Positions 51,384 through 59,528 are shown, numbered from the stretch's first letter. The stretch is DNA of 64,000 nt from an uncultured Sulfolobales archaeon (GCA_938045475.1 CALIML010000017.1:1-64000), one strand, 5' to 3'. The notes: generated by a model not told the origin, from the letters alone. Translations and numbers: made by a program.

Positions 51384-52328
51384 TTATATCTCATCTTCTT
51401 GAATAGATGCCTCTAAGCCTACTTCCTTTGCTAACTCCTTGTACCTATTTCTCACAGTTACTTCAGTCACTCCAGCTACTTGAGCTACTTCCTTCTGCGT
51501 CCTTCTCTCATTACATAGTAGTGATGCTATGTAAACAGCTGCTGCAGCTAATCCAGCTGGATCCTTTCCAGCCGTCAACCCTTTTTCTCTAGCTGTATTT
51601 ATTACTTCAACGGCCTTCCTTATGACGTTTCCGCTTAAACCCAGTGATCTGGCTATTCTTGGCACGTAGTCAACTGGATCGAGTAGTGGTACATTGACTG
51701 TCAGCTCTCTTAACAGCAACCTATAGCACCTGGCTATTTCCTTTCTAGAACTTCTAGTGAACGTAGCTATTTCGTCAAGAGTCCTTGGAACTTTCAGCTC
51801 TCTACACGCAATGTATATTGCGGCTGCTACTACGCTCTCAATGCTCCTACCCCTCACGAATCCTCTTTCAACAGCGTCTCTGTATATTCTAGCTGCTTCC
51901 TCTCTGACGTTTCTAGGGAGATCCAATTGATCGGAGATTTTGTCGAGTTCGTTCATTGCTTGAGCTAAGTTCCTCTCCATACTGCTCTGTATCCTGCTCC
52001 TAGTCTGCCATCTCCTAAGCCTCTGCATCTCTAGCCTACGCCTTAGCTCAAGTCTTCTCCCAGCAGCATCTCTATCTCTCCAATCTATTACTGTTGAAAG
52101 CCCCATGTCATGTACTGTGGCTGTTAATGGGCCACCGATCCTACTCCTCCTCTCCCTCTCCTCTGGAGTAAAGGCTCTCCACTCAGGTTTTTCCTCAATA
52201 ACTCTCTCCTCAATTACTTCCCCCGTTTCTTCACAAATGTACTCTCCTCTCTCAGGGTCAAAAATGATCTTGTCTTCGGAACACTCCTCTCTTTTACTAT
52301 CAGTAGGTTGAGATGTGCTCTCGCTCAT
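51384..52328 (-). CDS. tfb: Transcription initiation factor TFB
   Basis: Archaeal TFIIB that joins TBP at the promoter and recruits RNA polymerase. The 314 residues comprise an N-terminal ribbon ([20 protein letters not shown], with only two of the four Cys, as is common in crenarchaea), the B-finger region [20 protein letters not shown], and two cyclin repeats ([20 protein letters not shown], and [20 protein letters not shown]), ending in the [26 protein letters not shown] 52328. Confidence 0.95.
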   Translation of the reverse strand: MSESTSQPTDSKREECSEDKIIFDPERGEYICEETGEVIEERVIEEKPEWRAFTPEERERRSRIGGPLTATVHDMGLSTVIDWRDRDAAGRRLELRRRLEMQRLRRWQTRSRIQSSMERNLAQAMNELDKISDQLDLPRNVREEAARIYRDAVERGFVRGRSIESVVAAAIYIACRELKVPRTLDEIATFTRSSRKEIARCYRLLLRELTVNVPLLDPVDYVPRIARSLGLSGNVIRKAVEVINTAREKGLTAGKDPAGLAAAAVYIASLLCNERRTQKEVAQVAGVTEVTVRNRYKELAKEVGLEASIQEDEI

Positions 52329-52420
52329 AACTATAACCAGGAAACTTTAAATTCCAGACATTGAACACTCTTTTTCAAACATGCTTATAAATTTATCGTA
52401 AGAATCTTTAAACCACGTGA

Positions 52421-52508
52421 TAGCCGGGCGGGGATTCGAACCCCGGTCACGGGGTTTCCCCCGAAACGGACCAAAGCCCCGCATCCTTGGCCGCTAGACG
52501 ACCCGGCT
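52421..52508 (-). tRNA. tRNA-Gln (TTG) with intron
   Basis: The minus strand begins AGCCGGGTCGTCTAGCGG, then the anticodon stem CGGGG, loop CTTTGG with anticodon TTG, an extra segment of about 15 bases (TCCGTTTCGGGGGAA) between positions 37 and 38, then A-CCCCG, the T arm CGGGGTTCGAATCCCCG and CCCGGCT with discriminator A. Acceptor arms AGCCGGG and CCCGGCT pair fully. The CCA end is not encoded. Confidence 0.92.
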
Positions 52509-52600
52509 GCTATAGCTTAACTAGGTTTTGCAGGGATTTTAAGCTATGCTCTCAAAGTACTTAAGGCGTTGCATAATATTTAACTAAGTAAAGCATATAA

Positions 52601-53569
52601 GTGAATGCGGTGCTCAACTTGAATATAGACGTAGAGTACTTGAGTAAGCGTATTTCGGAAATCATTAATAGGACTTCGAGAAGCGTTGTGACAATATATA
52701 CGGAGGTGCCGAGCTTTGACATATTCTTTGGGCCGAGGGTCGTAAGAGGCGCGGGCTCAGGCTTCATAGTTGATAGAGGCCTCTTAGTTACAAATGCACA
52801 CGTTGTCAGCAATGCATCTAGGGTAATAGTGGTCTTCAGCGATGGAGTTAGGAGTGAAGGAGGCGTAGTGGCTGTAGATAGATCAAGGGATCTAGCTTTA
52901 GCTAGCTTTGAGAGAAGAGATGTGGAGCCCATTGCTATAGGGGATTCAGATGAAATTGCTGTAGGTGAAATAGTGTTTGCAATAGGTTCACCGCTTGGTT
53001 TAACAGGTCCTTCAGTATCTATGGGTGTAGTAAGCGCTCTTGGAAGAACTATAGCTGATGAAGAGAGAGGCATAGTTCTAGAGGACTTGATACAGACAGA
53101 TGCCGCAATAAACCCAGGCAATAGCGGCGGTCCAATAATTAACGTTAGGGGAGAAGCTATTGGAGTAGCAACAGCCATAATACCATACGCTCAAGGCATA
53201 GGGTTTGCTATACCCATAAATACTGTCAAGAGGTTTATTGAAATGATTGCGAAGTATGGGCGCCCAATCAGGGCGTGGCTGGGCGTATACGTAGCTCCAT
53301 TAACTAAGGAAATAGCAGGCCTCTATGGGCTATCGACGAGCGAGGGATTAATAGTCGTTCAAGTCATGCCTAGATCTCCTGCTGAAGCATATGGATTAAG
53401 GCGTGGAGACTTATTAGTTGAGGCAGCGGGGAGGAGGCTTAGGAAGCCAAGCGATCTCAGGGCATCCATAGAAGATCACATTGATTCAGAGTGCATAAAC
53501 TTAAGAGTTGTGAGGAGAAACAGGGAATTCAATGTATGCATACCGCCAATAGTGGAGGTCGTAGGCTGA
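52601..53569 (+). CDS. HtrA/DegP-like serine protease with PDZ domain
   Basis: A 322-residue trypsin-fold protease of quality control. The triad is His in VTNAHVV, Asp in DRSRDLALA and Ser in NPGNSGGPI. A PDZ domain covers about residues 230-310 (GLIVVQVMPRSPAEAYGLRR, GDLLVEAAGRRLRKPSDLRA). There is no signal peptide or membrane helix, so it acts in the cytoplasm, unlike bacterial HtrA. GTG 52601 follows the TATA-like CATAATATTT (52572-52581), fitting a leaderless mRNA. Confidence 0.93.
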   Translation: MNAVLNLNIDVEYLSKRISEIINRTSRSVVTIYTEVPSFDIFFGPRVVRGAGSGFIVDRGLLVTNAHVVSNASRVIVVFSDGVRSEGGVVAVDRSRDLALASFERRDVEPIAIGDSDEIAVGEIVFAIGSPLGLTGPSVSMGVVSALGRTIADEERGIVLEDLIQTDAAINPGNSGGPIINVRGEAIGVATAIIPYAQGIGFAIPINTVKRFIEMIAKYGRPIRAWLGVYVAPLTKEIAGLYGLSTSEGLIVVQVMPRSPAEAYGLRRGDLLVEAAGRRLRKPSDLRASIEDHIDSECINLRVVRRNREFNVCIPPIVEVVG

Positions 53570-53609
53570 TTCCCCCATGCCTTGGAGTACTTAAATAATT
53601 GAAGCAATA

Positions 53610-53698
53610 TCCGCCGGAGGGGATTCGAACCCCCGACCACCCGGTTCCTACAGAAACCCCCACTACAGCCGGGCGCTCTACCGCTGAGCTACCGGCGG
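53610..53698 (-). tRNA. tRNA-Tyr (GTA) with intron
   Basis: The minus strand begins CCGCCGGTAGCTCAGCGG, then CCCGG, loop CTGTAG with anticodon GTA, about 17 extra bases (TGGGGGTTTCTGTAGGA) between positions 37 and 38, then A-CCGGG, the T arm GGGGGTTCGAATCCCCT and CCGGCGG with discriminator A. The C1-G72 pair is the archaeal tRNA-Tyr identity pair. The CCA end is not encoded. Confidence 0.93.
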
Positions 53699-53732
53699 CC
53701 CAAGTACTGTACTTTCTTTCCGCGTTTTTAGT

Positions 53733-53760
53733 TTTTACGCTTTTATGTAAAAGCGTAAAA
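53733..53760. promoter_or_regulatory. 28-bp palindrome upstream of tRNA-Tyr
   Basis: TTTTACGCTTTTA (53733-53745) and its exact reverse complement TAAAAGCGTAAAA (53748-53760), separated by TG. It lies 35-62 bases upstream of the tRNA-Tyr 5' end on the minus strand and 60 bases after the stop of the gene at 53820. It could be a terminator for that gene, a protein-binding site, or part of the tRNA promoter, since the AT arms lie at TATA distance. Confidence 0.5.
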
Positions 53761-53819
53761 CTTTGTATTCAGCAAGGCTTAGAGCTAAAAGCTGTGTGAA
53801 CTCGCCGAGACATGTGTCC

Positions 53820-54074
53820 CTACGCTTCTACTTCAGCATCTCTTTCTCTAGGCAATTGCGTGCTTACATCCTCTAACTCTACTTCATAAGGTATTCCTAG
53901 CGCATCTGCTATAGCCTTTATTTGAGCTCTTATGCTTATCAACTCCAGTACTTCAACGAGATCTAGGTGATCCCTTGATGAAAGCTCGTGCTCCCTGATT
54001 TTTAAGTCCTCTAGATAAGTCACGTACTTCCTATCAATCTTGGAGAGAATCTCTTTGTGCTTCTCACTAATCAT
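53820..54074 (-). CDS. Small helical protein, function unknown
   Basis: An 84-residue, strongly charged protein that is helical up to about residue 65 (KHKEILSKIDRKYVTYLEDL, HLDLVEVLELISIRAQIKAI) and ends in an acidic tail. No Cys or membrane segment. ATG 54074; GAGAGGTGTTACT upstream gives a GGTG site. The length and charge suggest a coiled-coil or a nucleic acid/protein adaptor. No family recognised. Confidence 0.5.
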   Translation of the reverse strand: MISEKHKEILSKIDRKYVTYLEDLKIREHELSSRDHLDLVEVLELISIRAQIKAIADALGIPYEVELEDVSTQLPRERDAEVEA

Positions 54075-54200
54075 TTAAGTAACACCTCTCTATAAAGGGC
54101 TTTTGCTTGCAGCAGTTTTAGAGCACTTCACTCAGTATTACTTGGCTAGCCGCTAGCTATAAATGCTGTGAATTTAGTGGCCCACGGATTTGCATAAGCT

Positions 54201-54971
54201 TCACTCATGAATTGTGGAGCCTGGGCGTCTAACATAGGTTGCTAAAGCAGCTATTGTTGTAGCAATTATTAGCAGTATGATGACCCACCTTAGGGCGCCA
54301 TAAAGTACTCCTTCATTCCTACTAGTACCGCTGGGGAGGCTGGACTGCTCTAGGGTTGTTGAAGGAGTAGTTGTCGTTTCTTGAGGCAGCTTTACCTTAA
54401 CTTCACATACGTTACTTATTTTAAAGTATTCGCCTCTCTTGAATAAATCCTTGACATCTGTATTGTTGCATCCAGCTACTTCTACTTTTTCTAAGAGGAC
54501 TTTAGGCTTTGGAATTTCTTTACTCACAGAGTCACTTATTACTGATACTCCAAAAACTCTCCCAACTCCTTCTAAGCCGACCTCCCCCTCTGCGTCGAGT
54601 GCTGCGTAATACAGCTTGTTTTCAACTCTATCAATTAAGAGCTTTAGCTCTAAGTTACTGCTTGTAGCTAAGCCTATATCACTCCAATTACTTGGGCTAT
54701 GGATTAAGTAGATAGTTGGATAGCTTTTATCGGGATCCTTGAGTATTATGAATCCATAACTATAGATCCCGCGGTCAAGGGAGTCTAAAGCTATGTAGAA
54801 GTAGGAGTAGTCGTGGAATTCATAAATCCTTACGCTAGCTACGAGCAGCAGGTACTCATCATTTAAATCAGCTTCATAATACAATGGTGCTTCAACGAGT
54901 TTCTGCACTGATGCTACAAGCGCGTTGACCGCCAGTACAGCTACTGCAACAGCTATTAATGCTTTACTCAA
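54201..54971 (-). CDS. Exported membrane-anchored protein, function unknown
   Basis: A 256-residue protein with an N-terminal signal or anchor helix (about residues 4-22), an extracytoplasmic beta-rich domain (25-195) with two Cys (near 165 and 184), a Thr/Ser/Pro linker (TTTTPSTTLEQSSLPSGTS, about 203-221) and a C-terminal membrane helix (about 229-248) followed by Arg-Arg. This stalk-and-anchor design is usual for archaeal cell-surface proteins. GTG or ATG 54971. It stands next to the TnpB relic at 55030. Confidence 0.55.
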   Translation of the reverse strand: MSKALIAVAVAVLAVNALVASVQKLVEAPLYYEADLNDEYLLLVASVRIYEFHDYSYFYIALDSLDRGIYSYGFIILKDPDKSYPTIYLIHSPSNWSDIGLATSSNLELKLLIDRVENKLYYAALDAEGEVGLEGVGRVFGVSVISDSVSKEIPKPKVLLEKVEVAGCNNTDVKDLFKRGEYFKISNVCEVKVKLPQETTTTPSTTLEQSSLPSGTSRNEGVLYGALRWVIILLIIATTIAALATYVRRPGSTIHE

Positions 54972-55029
54972 AGCCTACACTCTCCAACAATAGTAAATGT
55001 CTGAGAGCTATTAATTGTTTATAGACAGC

Positions 55030-55140
55030 GGGGGGTGTGGACAAAGGTGGATGCGCCTCCACCCGTTCAGGGCGAACGCCCATCCGTGAAGTGAGGGGGA
55101 GACGTGGCGATAACTTTCGCCACGCCAGGTTAGTGCAGTC
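55030..55140 (+). repeat. TnpB 3'-end relic with hairpins
   Basis: Contains CCGTTCAGGGCGAACGCCC (55064-55082; hairpin GGGCGAACGCCC), GTGAAGTGAGGGGGAGACG (55086-55104), the hairpin CGTGGCGATAACTTTCGCCACG (about 55102-55124) and then AGTGCAG. Order and blocks match the relic at 40440-40560. The first 20-base block recurs inverted at 55951-55970. Confidence 0.65.
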
Positions 55141-55184
55141 TCTGATCACTCTAGCTGTTCTTCGGAGCGAGGGATTAAACGTGT

Positions 55185-55841
55185 TTAATCATTAGCGCTT
55201 TTTAAAGAAGCAGTTTTAAGATCTAGTTTCTCCATTAATTTATTAGCGTTATACGCATTTATGAATAAGATCTTTGTGTCTTCAATAAGCCTTCGTGCAA
55301 CATCGACTTTATGCCTTAAGCCCGGAGTTAAGGCATCTGGGAATGACAGCTTCCTCAACCCTTGATATATTTCCTCCATAATATCTATGTACAAGCTTGC
55401 TTCATTAAACGACCCTGCTTTTATTAAATCTATGGCAAGCCTCCTCAGCTCGCCGACGACGTCTCCTAGGCCTTGGAGGTATGGTATGTAGGGAACCCCT
55501 AGCTCTTGCAGGCCAGCGAGTCTTCTTTCACACGTTAAGTCAAGAAGAATCCTTGCTTCAACGTATTCAGCTAGACAACCATGTATTAGTCCACAATACA
55601 TTAAATCAGGGTGGTTTGAGAGCTTCTCTAATAAGTTCTTAACAGCTATTGAGGCTTCATTCAACAATTTCTCTGCTTCATTAAACTTACGTAAGTGCAC
55701 TAGCCTAATAGCTTCAGTGCTTAACCTAGTGATCTCTCTACTAACTACGATAGTCTCCTCCCTAGCCTTATCTTTAATAGTAAGCAGAGATTCTATGAAT
55801 TCCAAGTCCTTCTCAATGACTTCACTAATGCCTTTAACCAC
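55185..55841 (-). CDS. Translin-family protein
   Basis: A 218-residue, all-helical homologue of eukaryotic translin/TRAX, which form the C3PO RNase. Family blocks are CGLIHGCLAEYVEARILLDL, VPYIPYLQGLGDVVGELRR, LYIDIMEEIYQGLRKLSFPD and LTPGLRHKVDVARRLIEDT. The acidic residues in EYVEA and GDVVGE lie where TRAX-type catalytic carboxylates are expected. GTG or ATG 55841. The gene is bracketed by two inverted TnpB relics (55030-55140 and 55895-55975). Confidence 0.85.
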   Translation of the reverse strand: MVKGISEVIEKDLEFIESLLTIKDKAREETIVVSREITRLSTEAIRLVHLRKFNEAEKLLNEASIAVKNLLEKLSNHPDLMYCGLIHGCLAEYVEARILLDLTCERRLAGLQELGVPYIPYLQGLGDVVGELRRLAIDLIKAGSFNEASLYIDIMEEIYQGLRKLSFPDALTPGLRHKVDVARRLIEDTKILFINAYNANKLMEKLDLKTASLKSAND

Positions 55842-55894
55842 AAGTTACACCACTAACACTAGCTTAAGGAAGATGCTAATAACTCCACTTGCTA

Positions 55895-55975
55895 ATCCAC
55901 GCGCGTAGCGTTACAGAAGCTATGTGAAGTACCGCTGCCCCCGCTTCACAGATGGGCGTTCGCCCTGAACAGAGC
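55895..55975 (-). repeat. TnpB 3'-end relic, inverted relative to the one at 55030
   Basis: On the minus strand: GTTCAGGGCGAACGCCCATC (55970-55951), identical to 55065-55084, followed by TGTGAAGCGGGGGCAG and a weaker GTAACGCTACGCGCG end (near 55920-55900). The terminal hairpin has decayed. It lies between translin and the Lrp-like gene. Confidence 0.6.
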
Positions 55976-56099
55976 GTCTTCAGAGAAATATTCAGGCCTA
56001 TCCATAGTTATAATACTCGTATAACGCAGTTACCCAAGTATTTGAGTAGTTGAAGAATTGACAAAGTTTATTAGAGGTTTTAGCTACTATTATTGAGCG

Positions 56100-56615
56100 G
56101 TGTCAACGCTGATAGACGAGTCCATAGATGATGCGATGATAATATCTATTCTGGCTGAAAATGGGAAAACCAGTTTGAGGAAAGTTTCAGCTAAGGTAGG
56201 CACGTCGTATTCATCGCTTAGATTGAAGATGCGCAGGCTTGAAGACAAAGGCTTAATGTTGCTTAAGCCATTGGTGCAGGCCAGTCTATATGGATCAGTA
56301 GCTGCATTCATTGAAGTAGAGGTAGAAGGCTTCCAGGAAGAGCTGGCTAAACGCATGCATAAGTGCAATAGAGTTTTAGCAACAATAGTCGTCAACAACA
56401 AAGTCTATGCAATAGCGCTGGCTAGAAGTGTTGACCAAATACACTTACTACTAGACGAACTTACGTCAACAGCTAAAGTTAAGTCATACACTGTGAAGTA
56501 TGGGAGCATCCCTGGAGAAGCCATGGTCCCCATAAAGAGCGGTGGAGGCTGTAAGAACTGCATGTTGAGGAAGGCCTATGGAGAAATGGCCTGCATGCCC
56601 ACTTTAAGGAAATAA
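56100..56615 (+). CDS. Lrp/AsnC-type regulator with C-terminal Cys cluster
   Basis: Residues about 5-55 form an AsnC-type winged helix (DDAMIISILAENGKTSLRKV, YSSLRLKMRRLEDKGLMLL). Residues 60-140 may be a RAM/AsnC-like effector domain. The C-terminal end carries GGCKNCMLRKAYGEMAC (Cys-x2-Cys-x10-Cys), a metal-binding-like cluster, so a metal or redox sensor is possible. GTG 56100. It overlaps the end of the convergent small gene (56604) by 12 bases. Confidence 0.65.
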   Translation: MSTLIDESIDDAMIISILAENGKTSLRKVSAKVGTSYSSLRLKMRRLEDKGLMLLKPLVQASLYGSVAAFIEVEVEGFQEELAKRMHKCNRVLATIVVNNKVYAIALARSVDQIHLLLDELTSTAKVKSYTVKYGSIPGEAMVPIKSGGGCKNCMLRKAYGEMACMPTLRK

Positions 56616-56897
56616 TCGCTCTTCACTTAATGAAAGCATAGACTTTATTTCCCCCTCACTTATCCCAAGGATTCTTTCAGCAACCTTAACTACTGCTTCA
56701 AGAGTATAAATCCCCTTAAGACCGTGGAGCGCTCTCCTGTACTTAGGGCAGTACCTGGATATAATCCTAGTGATCTTTGTGTAGAGCTTTCTACCATCAC
56801 TGTTCAACACTTCATTGTGAAAGAACCTCCTATTGCCGGCAAGAAGTACTTTCATTAAGCTAATTGCTTCACTTAAATCCCTGCAAGAATCCTCCAT
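56604..56897 (-). CDS. Small helical protein downstream of adenylate kinase, function unknown
   Basis: A 97-residue basic protein, mainly helical (LSEAISLMKVLLAGNRRFFH, ITRIISRYCPKYRRALHGLK). No motif recognised. Its ATG shares its base with the stop of the adk gene (56897), so it is translated after it in one operon aspS-adk-this gene. The C-terminus overlaps the convergent Lrp-like gene. Confidence 0.5.
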   Translation of the reverse strand: MEDSCRDLSEAISLMKVLLAGNRRFFHNEVLNSDGRKLYTKITRIISRYCPKYRRALHGLKGIYTLEAVVKVAERILGISEGEIKSMLSLSEERLFP

Positions 56898-57565
56898 TAA
56901 TTAGCCTCCACGCACTCCTTTAATACAAGCACTCCTCGATCTTTAAGCAGTTTCTCCAGCATTGGTATGGCTCTATCGCTTCCAATGGAATTATCTACTT
57001 CTATTAATAAGCCTCTATCTCTATAGAATTCTATCACTGGGCTGAGGGTCTGGTAATAGACTCTATACCTTTCCCTCACTACATCAGGCTCGTCATCCCT
57101 CCTCCTGACTAGAGTCTCTCCATCACGATCGCACCTTAAGTCATTCTTAGGCGGGTTGTAGGTTAAGTTGTATATAGCGCCGCACTTAGGGCAAATAACT
57201 CTTGAGCTCAGCCTCTCTATAGCGATCTCTACTGGGAGATATATGTGTATGGCTGCGTCTATCCTAGCTATATCCTCGAGAGCTCTTGCCTGGCCCATAG
57301 TTCTCGGGAATCCATCGAGTATAAAGCCCCTGGCTACATCTGCTTGGCCAAGCCTTCCCTTAACGACTTCAATGGTTATTTCATCTGGGACTAGGAGGCC
57401 GCGCTCAATATACTCCTTCACTTTTAGCCCCAGCTCGCTCCCCCTACTGATTTCAAACCTGAACATGTCTCCAGTACTTATGTGGGGTATGCAGTATTTC
57501 TGCGAGAAGTGCTTTGCAAAAGTCCCTTTCCCAGCTCCAGGAGGACCTAAGAGCACTGCCTTCAA
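56897..57565 (-). CDS. adk: Adenylate kinase (bacterial-type, zinc lid)
   Basis: Interconverts AMP, ADP and ATP. The P-loop is LLGPPGAGKGTFAKH; GDMFRFEI and FILDGFPRTMGQA are AMP-binding blocks. The lid has CPKCG and CDRDG with long spacing, a zinc lid with three Cys and one Asp; VRRRDDEPDVVRERY has the Arg pair. Start TTG 57565 is preferred: GAGGGGGGATCG precedes it and it avoids overlap with aspS, whose stop is at 57576. The 222-residue length is typical. Confidence 0.92.
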   Translation of the reverse strand: MKAVLLGPPGAGKGTFAKHFSQKYCIPHISTGDMFRFEISRGSELGLKVKEYIERGLLVPDEITIEVVKGRLGQADVARGFILDGFPRTMGQARALEDIARIDAAIHIYLPVEIAIERLSSRVICPKCGAIYNLTYNPPKNDLRCDRDGETLVRRRDDEPDVVRERYRVYYQTLSPVIEFYRDRGLLIEVDNSIGSDRAIPMLEKLLKDRGVLVLKECVEAN

Positions 57566-57575
57566 CGATCCCCCC

Positions 57576-58835
57576 TCATGGAGTAAGCCTTGTTCTATCT
57601 CTAACAAATATTGTGGCTAGCCTAATGTTATCTAAGTTTAATAAGCTCATGAGCAACCTCTCAACACCTAGTCCAAAGCCCCCGTGGGGAGGCATGCCGT
57701 ATTTAAATGCCTCTAAATAGTATTCAAAGTCTCCTGGGCTGAGGCCCTTGAGCTTTAATGACTCAACCAGCTTCTCATACCTATGCTCTCTCTGCCCTCC
57801 ACTAGCTACTTCGAGCCCTCTATAATCAAGGTCGAACTTTCTTGCAGCAAGCCCTTCTCCATCCCTCATGTAGTAGAACCCGGCCGCCGTCCACGGGAAC
57901 TTCTTTATAAAGTATGCTTCACAGCCTTTTTCAGCCATCGCTTCCCCCAACTCTCTTTCAGCAGTTTCAGATAAGTCCTCTCCCTCAGGTATCTCCAACC
58001 CTCTATTCCTCAATAAATCCACTGCTTCACGGAAGTCCACTCTCTTGAACGGCGTTGATAGAGGCTTTACTTCAATGCCGAGGAGCTCGAGTTCCTCAGA
58101 TGCACGCTCTCTAACTCCATTAACTACGTATGCCACTAGCTCCTCTAGAGTCCTCATAACATCCTCTTCGCTATCTATGAATCCCTGCTCAACGTCTATC
58201 CCCCACGATTCATTTAAGTGCCTCCTAGTGTTGAATTTCTCTGCTCTAAAGTAGGGGGTTATCTCATAGACTTTAGAGAAGCTGGCCATAAGCATTTGCT
58301 TGTAGAGCTGCGGGCTTTGGCTTAAGTAAGCATTTGAATCAAAGTACTTTACTTGGAATAGCGTTGCCCCTCCTTCAGCGCCTGCTGCAACAATCTTTGG
58401 AGTATGTACTTCTATAAACCCCTTGTTCTCCAAGAATTCCCTCGCTAACTTCAGTACTATGGCTCTAACTTTAATAATGGATCTTTCAACGGGATTCCTG
58501 ATCAGCAGATACCTGTACTTAACTCTCGTGTCAAGGAGCGCTGGAACCTTGCCCACGAGATCTACTGGCATTGGCTCGCTGGGCTTGGCGTAAACCCTAA
58601 TGTCTCTAGCCAAGTACTCTACTCCACGCTTACTCCTCTGCTCCGGGGAGACTTCTCCATCAATGCAGACGGCTGTGCCTATGGGAAGATCCTTTACTTT
58701 AGTGAATAGCTCTGGATCCCTATCGCTCTTTACAGCAACCACCGCCGGCCTACTATAAAGATCGGCTGCTACTTCAGCTATAGCCACACGTCCAACTACC
58801 TTCAATCTAACGATCCAACCGCAGATCCTGGCCAT
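57576..58835 (-). CDS. aspS: Aspartyl-tRNA synthetase (archaeal type)
   Basis: A 419-residue class IIb enzyme. The N-terminal OB-fold anticodon domain (about 1-100) is followed by motif 1 (EFLENKGFIEVHTPKIVAAG), motif 2 (KVYEITPYFRAEKFNTRRHL) and motif 3 (GMPPHGGFGLGVERLLMSLL). Archaeal AspRS is often non-discriminating and charges tRNA-Asn too; this depends on whether AsnRS or GatCAB exists elsewhere. The adk gene follows ten bases later. Confidence 0.94.
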   Translation of the reverse strand: MARICGWIVRLKVVGRVAIAEVAADLYSRPAVVAVKSDRDPELFTKVKDLPIGTAVCIDGEVSPEQRSKRGVEYLARDIRVYAKPSEPMPVDLVGKVPALLDTRVKYRYLLIRNPVERSIIKVRAIVLKLAREFLENKGFIEVHTPKIVAAGAEGGATLFQVKYFDSNAYLSQSPQLYKQMLMASFSKVYEITPYFRAEKFNTRRHLNESWGIDVEQGFIDSEEDVMRTLEELVAYVVNGVRERASEELELLGIEVKPLSTPFKRVDFREAVDLLRNRGLEIPEGEDLSETAERELGEAMAEKGCEAYFIKKFPWTAAGFYYMRDGEGLAARKFDLDYRGLEVASGGQREHRYEKLVESLKLKGLSPGDFEYYLEAFKYGMPPHGGFGLGVERLLMSLLNLDNIRLATIFVRDRTRLTP

Positions 58836-58929
58836 AAATCCATACCCTAAGTAACCTAATAGTCTTCACGGGCTTTTTAAAATAAAATTCTCGCGTCTTA
58901 TATAAGTAGTGTAGGAAGCGGGGAGCAGT

Positions 58930-59526
58930 GTGCCAAAGAAGTCCAGGGAGTTTAAAAAGAATAAGACTCTAACCGAGTACTTCACTCACCCCCATGGGTC
59001 AAGTAGTGGAATTAGTGAAGGAACTCCAGTAGAACGAGGAGCAGGAGTCTTGGCTGAACACAGTGAAGTAGAAGTATTAATAGATGAACTCTTACACAGA
59101 GGCAAGAAGCACCTTGCCTTAGGAGTGGAGGAGGCAGGTGGGGAGAGGCGTGAAGAAACTGCGCCTACAAAGGATCTTTTGAGCAACGATCTTCTCGCCA
59201 GGCTTCTATCTAAGAAAGTGAGGGCGCTTAAGGAAGTAAGCTGTGATGAAAGCGGCTCGTGCATTGACGGCAGAAGGCTATCGGAAGTATTTACTGATGA
59301 ATTTGGAGTTAGGAGGCAGAGAGCATACTTGAAGACGACTAGATACACAATATATTTAGACTGGGCTGTAGAGGAGGGTAGAGTGAGGAAGATACTTCCA
59401 GAGGCACACCTCGTTGAAACAGAGCGCGGTGCAAGAGCTATAGTGCCAACTTCGTTTCTCTGCGAGCTAGCTAAGAGGTATGGCGTTATATTGAATGACT
59501 ATAAGTGCAGCAATGGAGGTAAGTAG
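58930..59526 (+). CDS. Protein with an N-terminal PIP-box-like motif, function unknown
   Basis: A 198-residue protein. The basic start PKKSREFKKNKTLTEYFTHP contains NKTLTEYF (residues 11-18), which fits the PCNA-interacting motif (x-x-x-Leu-x-x-aromatic-aromatic) with Asn for Gln. A flexible Gly/Ser/Glu-rich part (20-85) leads to a C-terminal domain (about 95-198) with VSCDESGSCIDG, YLKTTRYTIYLDWAVEEGRV and FLCELAKRYGVILNDYKC; four Cys. A replication or repair accessory is possible. TTG or GTG 58930. Confidence 0.55.
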   Translation: MPKKSREFKKNKTLTEYFTHPHGSSSGISEGTPVERGAGVLAEHSEVEVLIDELLHRGKKHLALGVEEAGGERREETAPTKDLLSNDLLARLLSKKVRALKEVSCDESGSCIDGRRLSEVFTDEFGVRRQRAYLKTTRYTIYLDWAVEEGRVRKILPEAHLVETERGARAIVPTSFLCELAKRYGVILNDYKCSNGGK

Positions 59527-59528
59527 GT

